Shown: piece after piece, positions 37,363 to 46,484 of the stretch | Layout: the number at the start of each line of letters is the position of its first letter | How positions within the stretch are numbered: position 1 is the stretch's first letter | Assembly: GCF_000243215.1 (NCBI RefSeq) | Contig: NZ_JH594596.1 | Span: 1,648,892 to 1,712,891 of the forward strand | DNA length: 64,000 bases | From: Odoribacter laneus YIT 12061 | GTDB taxonomy: Bacteria > Bacteroidota > Bacteroidia > Bacteroidales > Marinifilaceae | Reading direction: 5' to 3' | Notes under the pieces: model-generated | Database searches by the model: none | Told to the model about the DNA's origin: nothing | Seen by the model: the letters and a program-made list of their open reading frames with translations, nothing else | Position numbers and translations under genes: made by a program

Positions 37363-39585
37363 ATGAAAAACTACACGGTCGTTTTTTGCTGTCTTTTTCT
37401 GCTCTGTCTGGGATGTAGAAACCACGAAAAAGAACTTAAAATTACAGAATATGTAAATCCGTTTATCGGGACTGGAGCTCACGGGCATTGCTTCCCGGGA
37501 GCGGCTTATCCCTTTGGAGCCATACAATTAAGTCCCGATAATCCCCGCAATGGCTGGGACTGGAGCTCGGGTTATCATTATAGCGATAGTATTATCTCTT
37601 CTTTTTCGCACACACATCTCAGTGGTACAGGCATAGGCGATCTGCAAGATATCCGCTTTCTGCCGGTATTGAATAAACCGGATAGCAACCAATCTACAAT
37701 ACAATATATTGCCTCCAATTACGCTCGCTTTTCGCACGACAATGAACAAGCAGAACCCGGTTATTACAAAGTAAAATTCGATAACGGGATTATCACCGAA
37801 TTATCGGTAACCCCCAGATGCGGTTTTCACTACTATCAATATCCGTCCCATACCACCCACGGATTGACCGTCGATTTGACGACAGCCCGCAACTGGGATA
37901 AACCCGTAGAATGTTGCATCAAAAAAGTCAATAATCGTACTTTGGAAGGCTACCGTAAATCCAAGGGATGGGCACCGGACCAAAGGGTATACTTTTCAAT
38001 CGAGTTTTCTCAGGATGTAGAAGTCTTAGCAGGGAAAAATAAATTTGAACCTTTACAAAACGGACAGAAAATCATAAGCGATTCTTGTTACGTCTGGATA
38101 AATTTCGGAGATAAAACAGATAAAATTCTTTCCAAAATCAGTATTTCCTCGGCCAATTTTGAAGGAGCAGAAGCCAATTTACAAAAAGAATTACCCCACT
38201 GGAGTTTCGATAAAGTAAAACGGGATGCCAAACAAGCCTGGAAAAGAGAATTATCGAAGATAAAAGCAGAAAGTCCGGATGAATCTCAATTGAGTATTTT
38301 TTATACAGCTCTTTATCATGCCTACCTTGCTCCCAATTTATTTTCCGATGCCAACGGCAATTTTAAAGGGCCTGATCATGAAATTCACAGTGTAGACAAA
38401 CGACAAAAACAATATACGGTATTTTCTTTTTGGGACACCTTCCGGGCTGCTCATCCTCTTTTTACCATTACGCAGAAAAAGAAGGTAGGTGATATGGTCC
38501 ATTCGATGCTAAAACACTACGATGCCTACGGACTGCTACCCGTCTGGGAATTGGCAGGAAATGAAACCAATTGTATGATCGGCTATCACTCCATTCCGGT
38601 AATGGTAGAGGCTTATTTAAAAGGGATCCGGGATTTCGATGCGGAAAAAGCTTATGAAGCCATGAAAAAAACGGTTGCTTCCGACCGGGGCGGTATGAAC
38701 TATTTCAGGGAATTGGGTTATATTCCCTGTGACCGTGAAAATGAATCTGTCTCTAAAACCCTCGAATACGCTTACGATTACTGGTGTATTGCTCAAATGG
38801 CAAAAGCCTTGAACAAAGAAGACGACTATCTTTACTTTCTGAAAAAATCCAGAAATTACGCACACTTGTTCGATAAATCAACCGGTTTTATGAGAGGCAA
38901 AACAGCTGCCGGCCAATGGAAAACACCCTTTTCTCCCCTCTACTCCAATCATCGGGATGATGAATACACAGAAGGAAACGCCTGGCAATATTCCTGGTTT
39001 GTACCTCAGGATATCGAAGGCCTCATCCATCTGCACGGAGGCCCGGAAGCCTTCTGTATCAAATTAGACAGTTTATTCACCATCCCCTCCCAGTTAGAAG
39101 GAGAAAATGCCTCCCCGGATATCAGCGGCCTTATCGGGCAATACGCCCAGGGAAACGAACCCTCCCACCACGTAGCCTATCTTTTCAATTATACTGGTCA
39201 GCCTCAGAAAAGCCAGTATTATCTGAATAAGATTATGACCGAATTATATAAAAATACTCCCGACGGCCTGTGCGGAAATGAAGATTGCGGACAAATGTCT
39301 GCCTGGTATGTCTTTTCCGCCATGGGCTTTTATCCGGTTAACCCGGTAGAAGGTAAATACCAACTGGGAACTCCTTTATTCCCAAAAGTTACGCTAAAGG
39401 TAGGACCGGAAAAACGTTTTGTCATCACAGCTAATAAAGAAAATGACAAATTTATATACGTTGAAAAAGTATTGTTAAACGACAAAGAACTCGACCGTAC
39501 CTGGATTACTCACGACGAAATTATGGAAGGGGGAAAATTAGAATTTACGTTGACGGACAAACCCACAGAAGAAAAGAGAGATTAA
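37363..39585 (+). CDS. GH92 family alpha-1,2-mannosidase, lipoprotein
   Basis: A 740-residue exo-mannosidase of glycoside hydrolase family 92. The lipobox LGC puts the lipid anchor at Cys about 18, so it is on the periplasmic or outer face. The GH92 hallmarks are VNPFIGTGAHGHCFPGA near the N-terminus, SFSHTHLSGTG, FWDTFRAAHPL, and NEDCGQMSAWYVFSAMGFYP near the C-terminus, which holds the catalytic acidic residues of the family. These Ca-dependent enzymes release terminal mannose from N-glycans. No SusC/SusD pair is nearby, so it is not part of a visible polysaccharide utilisation locus. Confidence 0.92.
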   Translation: MKNYTVVFCCLFLLCLGCRNHEKELKITEYVNPFIGTGAHGHCFPGAAYPFGAIQLSPDNPRNGWDWSSGYHYSDSIISSFSHTHLSGTGIGDLQDIRFLPVLNKPDSNQSTIQYIASNYARFSHDNEQAEPGYYKVKFDNGIITELSVTPRCGFHYYQYPSHTTHGLTVDLTTARNWDKPVECCIKKVNNRTLEGYRKSKGWAPDQRVYFSIEFSQDVEVLAGKNKFEPLQNGQKIISDSCYVWINFGDKTDKILSKISISSANFEGAEANLQKELPHWSFDKVKRDAKQAWKRELSKIKAESPDESQLSIFYTALYHAYLAPNLFSDANGNFKGPDHEIHSVDKRQKQYTVFSFWDTFRAAHPLFTITQKKKVGDMVHSMLKHYDAYGLLPVWELAGNETNCMIGYHSIPVMVEAYLKGIRDFDAEKAYEAMKKTVASDRGGMNYFRELGYIPCDRENESVSKTLEYAYDYWCIAQMAKALNKEDDYLYFLKKSRNYAHLFDKSTGFMRGKTAAGQWKTPFSPLYSNHRDDEYTEGNAWQYSWFVPQDIEGLIHLHGGPEAFCIKLDSLFTIPSQLEGENASPDISGLIGQYAQGNEPSHHVAYLFNYTGQPQKSQYYLNKIMTELYKNTPDGLCGNEDCGQMSAWYVFSAMGFYPVNPVEGKYQLGTPLFPKVTLKVGPEKRFVITANKENDKFIYVEKVLLNDKELDRTWITHDEIMEGGKLEFTLTDKPTEEKRD

Positions 39586-39667
39586 ATTTTCAGAAAGGAT
39601 AAAAACAATTTTTTATCGTCAACACTTCTTTTTTATATACTTTTATAGGTCAGTCAATAGAACTAGA

Positions 39668-40387
39668 ATGAAAAAAAATATAGGTGTAATTTTAGCCGGA
39701 GGAAGCGGAAAAAGAATGGGGGAAAACATTCCCAAACAATTTCTGGTCATTGCCGGAAAAACCGTGCTTGAACATACATTAACTGTTTTTGAAAACCATC
39801 CCTTGGTAGACGAAATAGCCTTAGTAATAGCCCCCGCCCATGCTCCAATGCTGGAACAGATTCTTCAGGTTCATCCTTTTAAAAAATTAGTTTCTGTTTT
39901 ACACGGAGGCCCGGAGCGGTACCATTCCAGCCTTTCTGCTTTAGAAGCATATGCCCATGTAGATTGCAATTTATTAATACACGATGCTGTGCGCCCTTTG
40001 GTAGATCCCAGGATTATCAGCGATGTCATCCGACAACTGGAGAAAGTGAACGCAGTCAATGTCGCAGTACCCGCCACCGATACAATTATAGAAGTAGATG
40101 AGAATCAAGAATATATTACCTGTATTCCGGACCGCTCCCGGTTATTTCATGTTCAGACTCCCCAGGGATTTGACAGGGCAACCCTACAACGGGCTTTTGA
40201 CAAAGCGTTAAAAGACCCGGATTTTCAGACGACCGATGATTGTGGTGTGATAAAAAAATACCTGCCGGAAGAAAAAATCCGACTGGTACACGGGCATCCC
40301 CGGAACATAAAGCTGACCTGGCCGGAAGATCTGGCTTTTGCAGAAAAATGGCTAAGCTTGAATCCCTTTAATTCCTGCTACGAATGA
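39668..40387 (+). CDS. ispD: IspD/TarI family cytidylyltransferase
   Basis: A 239-residue CTP transferase with LAGGSGKRMG (CTP loop), PKQFL, HDAVRPLVDP and TDDCGVI. The family contains IspD (MEP to CDP-ME in isoprenoid synthesis) and TarI (ribitol-5-phosphate to CDP-ribitol). The late PRNIKLTWPEDL is compatible with both. The stop overlaps the start of the Wzi gene by 4 bp (ATGA), so the two are translationally coupled. This raises the possibility of a role in activating an alditol phosphate for surface glycan. IspD is the default call. Confidence 0.7.
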   Translation: MKKNIGVILAGGSGKRMGENIPKQFLVIAGKTVLEHTLTVFENHPLVDEIALVIAPAHAPMLEQILQVHPFKKLVSVLHGGPERYHSSLSALEAYAHVDCNLLIHDAVRPLVDPRIISDVIRQLEKVNAVNVAVPATDTIIEVDENQEYITCIPDRSRLFHVQTPQGFDRATLQRAFDKALKDPDFQTTDDCGVIKKYLPEEKIRLVHGHPRNIKLTWPEDLAFAEKWLSLNPFNSCYE

Positions 40388-41796
40388 AAAAATTTATCGG
40401 ATTGTTTTTCTTTTTGGTGTGTACGGTCTCTCTTTCTGCTCAACCGCGTGAATTTCATTCTTCCGTCTCTTTATCCGGTTTTCTCGCCCATCAAAAAAAA
40501 TTACCTTTTTGGGCGACCTCTAACCGCTACGGAATTCTTCCCGACAGTCGGGGAAGCCTATTGGAAGCAGGTCTGTTCTCCGATTTTAATTCCAAACATA
40601 TTTTTCAACTGGCTTATGGCATTTCTGCCGCAGCTTATCTTTCTCACGACGACAATGCCATTCTATTAGACCAGTTGTACATCAGCGGAAAATGGAAAAA
40701 ATTGCGGCTGGATTTAGGGATGATCCATCGGGAAACCGAATACAACGGAGTGTCTTTTACCAACGGAAATATCATTTATTCCAATAATGCCCGGACGATG
40801 CCCGGTTATAATTTACATTCCGATTATATTGCAGTTCCCTGGACCCATCAAGTTTTTTCTTTCCAGTTCAACTGGGCAGACTACCTGATGATCGACGACC
40901 GTTACGTCCATCATACACGCTTACACAACAAGTCCATTTTTCTTAAAATCACTCCGCACGCCCGTTTAGAAATTATTTTGGGATTAGAACATTGGGTACA
41001 ATGGGGCGGAACTTCTTCCCGTTATGGGAAACAACCTTCCTCTTTCAAAGACTATCTCCGCATTGTATGTGGCAAAGCAGGAGGTGACGGAGCTACGAAT
41101 AGCGACATCATTAACGCTTTAGGAAATCACCTGGGACGGGAACACCTGCGGATCAATTACAAAGGAGACAATTATCTGCTTTCTTTTTACCATGACATCC
41201 CTTTCGAAGACGGCTCGGGTACAGATTTCCGATCTTTCCCCGACGGCGTATACGCCTTTTATTTCGGCTCGAAAGAAAAAAAGCGGTGGCTGAGCGATAT
41301 TATTTATGAATTCAATTACACCAAATACCAATCCGGCCGCTACCACAACCCTCCGGGACATCCCGAACAGGTATTGGGAGGGAATGACAATTATTTTAAT
41401 AATGGCGAATACCAAAGCGGATGGACGCTGTACGGAAGAACCATAGGTTCCCCTCTAATGACCCCTCATGAGCCGAACGCTAAAGGTATCACCTTAGGAA
41501 TCTATAACAACCGGATCATCGGGCACCATATCGGCTTGAAAGGCCAGGCCTGGAAAAAAATCCCCTACAAAATAATGTTGACCTATACGTTAAATTACGG
41601 ACAATACGTAAAACCGCTGCCCCAAGCCCCTCAAAAACAATTTTCCTTTGCCCTGGAAGCTGCTTTGCCACAAACTCCTAAACTTCCTCTCAGAATCGAT
41701 GTCGGCATATACGGAGATCGGGGAGAATTTTTACCCAACAACCTCGGTTTCACTTTAAAACTGAGCCGAAAAGATATAATCAAACGGAAAAAATAA
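40384..41796 (+). CDS. capsule assembly Wzi family outer-membrane protein
   Basis: A 470-residue beta-barrel protein. The signal peptide (about 1-19) ends in SLSAQ. The mature sequence consists of alternating strands rich in aromatic residues, with Wzi-family phrases GLEHWVQWGG and VPWTHQVFSFQF. E. coli Wzi holds the capsule on the outer surface; Bacteroidetes homologues lie in capsule or exopolysaccharide loci. Coupled by a 4-bp overlap to the cytidylyltransferase gene. Confidence 0.85.
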   Translation: MKKFIGLFFFLVCTVSLSAQPREFHSSVSLSGFLAHQKKLPFWATSNRYGILPDSRGSLLEAGLFSDFNSKHIFQLAYGISAAAYLSHDDNAILLDQLYISGKWKKLRLDLGMIHRETEYNGVSFTNGNIIYSNNARTMPGYNLHSDYIAVPWTHQVFSFQFNWADYLMIDDRYVHHTRLHNKSIFLKITPHARLEIILGLEHWVQWGGTSSRYGKQPSSFKDYLRIVCGKAGGDGATNSDIINALGNHLGREHLRINYKGDNYLLSFYHDIPFEDGSGTDFRSFPDGVYAFYFGSKEKKRWLSDIIYEFNYTKYQSGRYHNPPGHPEQVLGGNDNYFNNGEYQSGWTLYGRTIGSPLMTPHEPNAKGITLGIYNNRIIGHHIGLKGQAWKKIPYKIMLTYTLNYGQYVKPLPQAPQKQFSFALEAALPQTPKLPLRIDVGIYGDRGEFLPNNLGFTLKLSRKDIIKRKK

Positions 41797-41890
41797 ACTT
41801 TTACGGCTCTGGATGCTTTTTCTCCTATAAGAATAAAATAAGCCGACACGGATATTTGTATCAAACAACTTTTATAACTAATAATTTTAT

Positions 41891-41898
41891 TACTTTTG
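41891..41898 (+). promoter_or_regulatory. -7 promoter element of the aminotransferase-licC-licD unit
   Basis: TACTTTTG fits TAnnTTTG; a TTTT at 41870-41873 lies 17 bp upstream. It is 80 bp before the aminotransferase start. Confidence 0.5.
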
Positions 41899-41978
41899 TA
41901 ATACTATTTACAGCAGGTGTGCACGAGGAATCTGAAAAACAATTTTAATAACAACAATCGTAGCGGAACTCTAAAAAT

Positions 41979-43028
41979 ATGACACAAGAAACCACTTATC
42001 TCGACAGAAACGAATATAATTACGGGCCAGCCCCGGAAGTAGCTGAAGTTTTAAAAAATTTCGATCCCAATAAACTTTGTTTTTACACCCGTATTTACGA
42101 CGAAGGGAAAAAAAGTATTTTTTCAGACTTTCTTTCCTCTTTATATCAAATTCCGGAAAAACAAATCATTCTGGGCTATGGAGGCGAAGATATTTTAAAA
42201 CAAGTGGTTCATTGTTTTTTAGCCGGGAAAGAAAAACAAAAAACATTGTTGATTCCCAAATTTTCGTGGTGGTATTATAAATCCATTGCCGACGAAGTGG
42301 AAGGCAGAAGTGTCCTTTATCCGCTTTACGAAGACGGGAATACGTTTAAATACGACTTTAAAGCTCTGCAGGAGACTATCGAGCGGGAAAAACCGGAAAT
42401 GGTATTGATTGCTTCTCCGAACAATCCGACCGGAAATGCACTGCCAGCTGAAGAGCTGGACAAGACGCTCTCCTTTATCGGAAAAGACACAGTGGTAGTC
42501 ATCGACGAAGCATATGCTTCTTTTGCCAATAAAGATACTAGTTATATCAAACCGCTTTTAGAGAAATTCCCCAATGTATTAATTGTCCGAACCCTATCCA
42601 AGTTTTACGGTTTACCGGGATTACGGCTGGGATTCGCTTTTATGGGAACAGCTCTAAGCCGTTTTTTAAATTACAGCACGAAATACTTGGGCTATAACCG
42701 TTTGTCGGAAGAATTGGGTATCGCTGTATTAAAAGCAACCGATTATTATCAAAACGTAGCCGACCAAATGGCTCAGGACCGGGAAATGTATATCCGTGAA
42801 TTGCGTCCGCTAGCGGGTTTTAAAGTTTATGACTCCAATGCCAATTTTATGCTTGTCAAATATCCGATCGAGTGGAAGGAAAAATTACAAACCGCTTTGA
42901 AAGCCAAAGGATATCTGATTAAATTTATGAATGAACCGGACATCAATACCCACATGCGAATCACCCTGGGTACACATGCCCAAAATTGTATGGTCATTGA
43001 AACCATTAAAGAAGTTGTAGGAGCATGA
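41979..43028 (+). CDS. PLP-dependent aminotransferase, HisC/CobD-like (fold type I)
   Basis: A 349-residue class I/II aminotransferase. Visible are YGGEDILKQ (PLP phosphate region), SPNNPTGNAL, VVIDEAYASF (Asp and Tyr on PLP) and LSKFYGLPGLRLGF with the Schiff-base Lys (about 208). It resembles histidinol-phosphate aminotransferase and threonine-phosphate decarboxylase. There is no his or cob gene nearby. Its stop overlaps the LicC-like gene start by 4 bp, so its product probably feeds that nucleotidyltransferase: an amino-alcohol phosphate or aminophosphonate is the inferred substrate class. The exact reaction cannot be read from sequence. Confidence 0.8.
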   Translation: MTQETTYLDRNEYNYGPAPEVAEVLKNFDPNKLCFYTRIYDEGKKSIFSDFLSSLYQIPEKQIILGYGGEDILKQVVHCFLAGKEKQKTLLIPKFSWWYYKSIADEVEGRSVLYPLYEDGNTFKYDFKALQETIEREKPEMVLIASPNNPTGNALPAEELDKTLSFIGKDTVVVIDEAYASFANKDTSYIKPLLEKFPNVLIVRTLSKFYGLPGLRLGFAFMGTALSRFLNYSTKYLGYNRLSEELGIAVLKATDYYQNVADQMAQDREMYIRELRPLAGFKVYDSNANFMLVKYPIEWKEKLQTALKAKGYLIKFMNEPDINTHMRITLGTHAQNCMVIETIKEVVGA

Positions 43029-43756
43029 AAGCTGTAATACTGGCTGCAGGTATTGCATCCCGCCTGCGGCCTCTTACCAATCATACCCCCAAATGTCTGT
43101 TGGAAATCGGAGGGAAAAGTCTATTGGAAAGAGCCATACAAGGACTACTGACCAACAACATCCGGGAAATCGTCCTTGTCACCGGTTATTTGCAAGAACA
43201 GATTGTGTCTTTCGTGCAAAAGAAATTTCCGGAAGTAGACGTAAAATTTATCTACAACGAGAAATACGCTACGACCAATAATATTTATTCTCTCTGGTTG
43301 GTGAAAAACAGTATACAGGGTGAAGATATTATACTCCTCGACAGTGATATTCTATTTGATCCGGGATTGGTAACAGCAGTAATAAACTCCCCCTATCCGG
43401 ATACGTTGGCTTTAAATTCGCACCCGCTTTGTGAGGAAGAAATGAAAGTCATTGCTGATCCTATGGGAAAGGTCGTCGAAATCAGTAAAACCTGTTCTCC
43501 GGAACAGGCCATCGGAGAATCGATCGGCATAGAAAAGATATCCCATACTTATCTGCAATACTTATTCGCGGAGTTGGACCACATGATTTTAAAAGAAGAT
43601 TTAGGAAATGTATTTTACGAAGCAGCTTTCCAGCGTCTGATTGCTCAAGGTAAAAGTTTCCATATAGTCGACACCTCCACTCTATTCTCCATGGAATTGG
43701 ATACCTTGGAAGATTTTCAGACAGCTACGGAAAAATTACCTGCTAATTTGTTGTAA
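43025..43756 (+). CDS. LicC-like nucleotidyltransferase (phosphocholine cytidylyltransferase family)
   Basis: A 243-residue sugar-nucleotidyltransferase fold. The NTP loop is LAAGIASRLRPLT, with TPKCLLEIGGK, LVTGYLQEQI, YNEKYATTNNIYSLW (seen in LicC-type enzymes) and the metal motif DSDILFDP. LicC makes CDP-choline from phosphocholine; relatives activate phosphoethanolamine or aminoethylphosphonate. It overlaps the aminotransferase gene by 4 bp and sits 2 bp before licD, a tight three-gene cassette. Confidence 0.85.
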   Translation: MKAVILAAGIASRLRPLTNHTPKCLLEIGGKSLLERAIQGLLTNNIREIVLVTGYLQEQIVSFVQKKFPEVDVKFIYNEKYATTNNIYSLWLVKNSIQGEDIILLDSDILFDPGLVTAVINSPYPDTLALNSHPLCEEEMKVIADPMGKVVEISKTCSPEQAIGESIGIEKISHTYLQYLFAELDHMILKEDLGNVFYEAAFQRLIAQGKSFHIVDTSTLFSMELDTLEDFQTATEKLPANLL

Positions 43757-43758
43757 CC

Positions 43759-44571
43759 ATGGGGAATAAATACGACATCAGAGCTTTACAATTGAAAGTA
43801 TTGGATATTCTGCTGGCAGTAGATAAAGTTTGCCGGGAGCATCATTTACGGTACTATATTATGGCCGGTACCTTGATCGGAGCTGTAAGGCATAAAGGAT
43901 TTATTCCCTGGGACGACGATCTGGATATTGGGATGCCCCGGAAGGATTACGAAATTTTCATGGAAAAATCGAAGGATTTATTACCGGATTACCTAGAAGC
44001 AATTTATTGGAAAAATGATCCGGATTACCCCCTCTCTTTCGCGAAAATACAAGATGCCCGGACGACATTGATTGAAAGAAAACATTTAAAATACAAAGGG
44101 GGGATTTATATCGATGTGTTTCCACTGGACGGCGCTCCTTGCGGAAAATTAATCCGCCTCTGGCATTTCGGAAAATTTGAGTTTTACAACAAAACGTTAT
44201 ATTTTCTTTTCAGAGATCCTTATAAACACGGCAAAGGGATCAGTTCCTGGCCTTGCCGGATCGCCCGTACCCTGTTTACCCGCCGGGGAGTGCAGGCAAA
44301 ACTGGAAAAACTGATGAGGAAATACGATTTTGATCGTTCCGAATGGGTATGCGATTACGACGATGGCCGAAAGGGCATTCTTCCCCGTTCTGTCATCGGA
44401 AACCCTACCCTTATTTCTTTTGAAGAAAAAGAGGTATACGGTATAGAAAATTATCATGCCTACCTCCGCAATAAATACGGAGATTATATGCAAATTCCAC
44501 CTGCAGAAAAGCAGCGTCAACATAATTTTTATTTTCTGGACTTGAATAAACCTTACCGGGAAAAAGAATAA
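43759..44571 (+). CDS. LicD family phosphotransferase
   Basis: A 270-residue LicD-family protein that would transfer phosphocholine or a similar group from its CDP derivative to a glycan. The signature MAGTLIGAVRHKGFIPWDDD then DLDIGMPRKDY (about 35-63) is intact, with the DDDLD metal site. No signal or membrane segment. It begins 2 bp after the LicC-like gene. A LicA-type choline kinase and choline transporter are not seen nearby. Confidence 0.88.
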   Translation: MGNKYDIRALQLKVLDILLAVDKVCREHHLRYYIMAGTLIGAVRHKGFIPWDDDLDIGMPRKDYEIFMEKSKDLLPDYLEAIYWKNDPDYPLSFAKIQDARTTLIERKHLKYKGGIYIDVFPLDGAPCGKLIRLWHFGKFEFYNKTLYFLFRDPYKHGKGISSWPCRIARTLFTRRGVQAKLEKLMRKYDFDRSEWVCDYDDGRKGILPRSVIGNPTLISFEEKEVYGIENYHAYLRNKYGDYMQIPPAEKQRQHNFYFLDLNKPYREKE

Positions 44572-44643
44572 GCGGAGGAAATAGAAAGGTTTAAACAGTA
44601 TAGAGAAACTTTACAAGCTTGTTCAATCCATTAATCATTTCCT

Positions 44644-45783
44644 ATGAAAATCGGGTACGATGCTAAAAGACTTTATAAAAATTTCACCGGACTGGGAAAT
44701 TATAGCCGGACTTTAGTCGGGAATTTACAGCTCTTCTATCCGGAAAATGAATATTATTTATATACGCCGGACATCCGTCAGAATGAAGTGACGGATTCCT
44801 TTTTGAACAACGCTGCTTTTCATACGGTTATGCCCCGGGGAAAACTGAAAGGGTGGTGGCGCACTTCCGCTATAAAGAAAGATTTAAAAAAAGACCGGAT
44901 CGACATTTTTCACGGGTTAAGTCACGAAATTCCGCTCCGGATGCAACATACGGGTATACGGTCGGTTGTCACCATACACGACATCATCTACCGTACTTTT
45001 CCAGATATGTATTCGCTTATCGACCGGAAAATATACGATTTCAAATTCAAGTACGCCTGCCGGCATGCCGATAAAATCATTGCCATCAGCGAATGTACAA
45101 AAAAAGATATTATTCGTTTTTTTGGTATCCCTGAAAGTAAAATAGCAGTTATTTACCAGGCTATACAACCCATTTTTTACCAGATGCAAGAGGCCGGGGA
45201 AGCCCGGAAAAAAGTAGAGCGTTTTCATATTCCTCCCGATTATTTACTATATGTGGGTTCAGTAAATTCCCGGAAAAATTTGTTGGGTATTGTCAAAGCA
45301 CTCCGACTGTTGCCTTCGCATTTACAACTTCCTCTGGTCATCATCGGCAACGGCAGGGGGTATAAAAAACAGGTAGAAGAATATGCATCCACTCACCGAC
45401 TGAGTCAAAGGTTAATCTGGCTCAACAACCTGACCGACAGCAGTGTCCTGCAGGCATTTTATCAGAGTGCCCGGATTTTTATCTACCCCTCTTTTTACGA
45501 AGGTTTCGGACTTCCGGTGACAGAAGCTTTGCTGAGCAAGGTCCCGGTCATCACTTCTTCCGTCTCTTCTTTACCGGAAGCAGGAGGTGATTATTGTTAT
45601 TATGTGAATCCCTCACAGCCGGAGGAGATAGCCGAAGGTATCCGGAAAATTATAGAAGATCCGGCCTTTTGCAACAAACTGACAGCAGGAGGGTATGAAT
45701 TTGCTCACCGGCAATTTGATCCCCGCCTCTTGACTCAAAAAGTCAATGATGTCTATCGGGAACTGCTTTCTTTGCGTTCATAA
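44644..45783 (+). CDS. glycosyltransferase family 4 protein
   Basis: A 379-residue GT-B glycosyltransferase. The N-domain starts GYDAKRLYKNFTGLGNYSR. The C-domain has VGSVNSRKN (donor loop), then YPSFYEGFGLPVTEAL with the E-x7-E motif (about 290-300). Retaining mannosyl- or galactosyltransferases of surface polysaccharides have this form; specificity unknown. It lies 72 bp after licD. Its 3' end overlaps the convergent folA by 31 bp. Confidence 0.85.
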   Translation: MKIGYDAKRLYKNFTGLGNYSRTLVGNLQLFYPENEYYLYTPDIRQNEVTDSFLNNAAFHTVMPRGKLKGWWRTSAIKKDLKKDRIDIFHGLSHEIPLRMQHTGIRSVVTIHDIIYRTFPDMYSLIDRKIYDFKFKYACRHADKIIAISECTKKDIIRFFGIPESKIAVIYQAIQPIFYQMQEAGEARKKVERFHIPPDYLLYVGSVNSRKNLLGIVKALRLLPSHLQLPLVIIGNGRGYKKQVEEYASTHRLSQRLIWLNNLTDSSVLQAFYQSARIFIYPSFYEGFGLPVTEALLSKVPVITSSVSSLPEAGGDYCYYVNPSQPEEIAEGIRKIIEDPAFCNKLTAGGYEFAHRQFDPRLLTQKVNDVYRELLSLRS

Positions 45784-46253
45784 GTCAGGAAGGAACAGGC
45801 AAATTCATTTTTTTCATCCGCCACTACCTCTGTCCGGTTTACTTCTGTCCACTGCGTTGCCTTCACTTCAGGAATAAAAGTATCTCCTTCTACCCGGGTA
45901 TGTACCCGGGTCAGATACAAACGGTCGGCTTTCTCCCAAAGGGCATTGTATAAAGTCCCGCCGCCGATAATAAAAACTTCTGTTTCTGCCCTCAAAGCCT
46001 CTAAGGCGTCAGTAATATCCGAATAACATTCACATCCCTCTGCACAAAAAGCAGGGTTATGGGTTATGACAACATTACGGCGGTTAGGTAAAGCTTTCCC
46101 GATCGACTGGAAGGTACGCCTCCCCATCACAATAGGATGCCCTGTCGTAAGGGTTTTAAAATGTTTCAGATCGGCAGGTAAATGCCATATCAATCCGTTA
46201 TCTTTTCCGATAACATTATTTTCCGCTGCTGCAACAATAAGGGACAATATCAT
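45753..46253 (-). CDS. folA: dihydrofolate reductase
   Basis: A 166-residue DHFR reducing dihydrofolate with NADPH to regenerate tetrahydrofolate for thymidylate synthesis. Motifs: IVAAAENNVIGKDNGLIWHLPADLKHFK (here split: NNVIGKDN, then WHLPADLKHFK with the active acid Asp27-type), PIVMGRRTFQSIGKALPNR, and FIIGGGTLYN (NADPH). It is not next to thyA, which is 12 kb away. The convergent overlap with the GT4 gene is visible. No obvious trimethoprim-type alteration can be judged. Confidence 0.95.
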   Translation of the reverse strand: MILSLIVAAAENNVIGKDNGLIWHLPADLKHFKTLTTGHPIVMGRRTFQSIGKALPNRRNVVITHNPAFCAEGCECYSDITDALEALRAETEVFIIGGGTLYNALWEKADRLYLTRVHTRVEGDTFIPEVKATQWTEVNRTEVVADEKNEFACSFLTYERKESSSR

Positions 46254-46401
46254 AATTTCAACGTTTTGAATACAAAGATAAGGATATTCCCGTATAAAAC
46301 CACGTCTTGCTTCCCGGTTCTTTTTCTCTCAGCGGGACTCAACTTTCCGGGGGTCAAAATCCGGTTGTTTCTTTTCCTTTTTCCGGATTACGCATCAAAT
46401 A

Positions 46402-46433
46402 ATTGCTTCTTACGGAAACTTTACCTAGTTTTG
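46402..46433 (+). promoter_or_regulatory. promoter of the DUF4254-GT9-kinase-glf operon
   Basis: ATTG at 46402-46405, 20-bp spacer and TAGTTTTG at 46426-46433 match the Bacteroidetes consensus. The predicted transcription start falls within a 14-bp palindrome at 46435-46448. Confidence 0.6.
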
Positions 46434-46434
46434 C

Positions 46435-46448
46435 AAAGCACGTGCTTT
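46435..46448. promoter_or_regulatory. 14-bp perfect palindrome, possible operator
   Basis: AAAGCACGTGCTTT is a perfect palindrome with a CACGTG core that starts 2 bp after the -7 element and ends 37 bp before the DUF4254 start. Its position at the predicted start site fits an operator. It differs from the parS consensus outside the core. Confidence 0.45.
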
Positions 46449-46484
46449 TATGCGATAATTTAGATAACTTAATAAAATTGTATT

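Noticed and set aside
46435-46448. palindrome considered as a parS site
   Set aside because: Only the CACGTG core matches the parS consensus; the flanks differ, and it is 40 kb from parAB at a promoter start.
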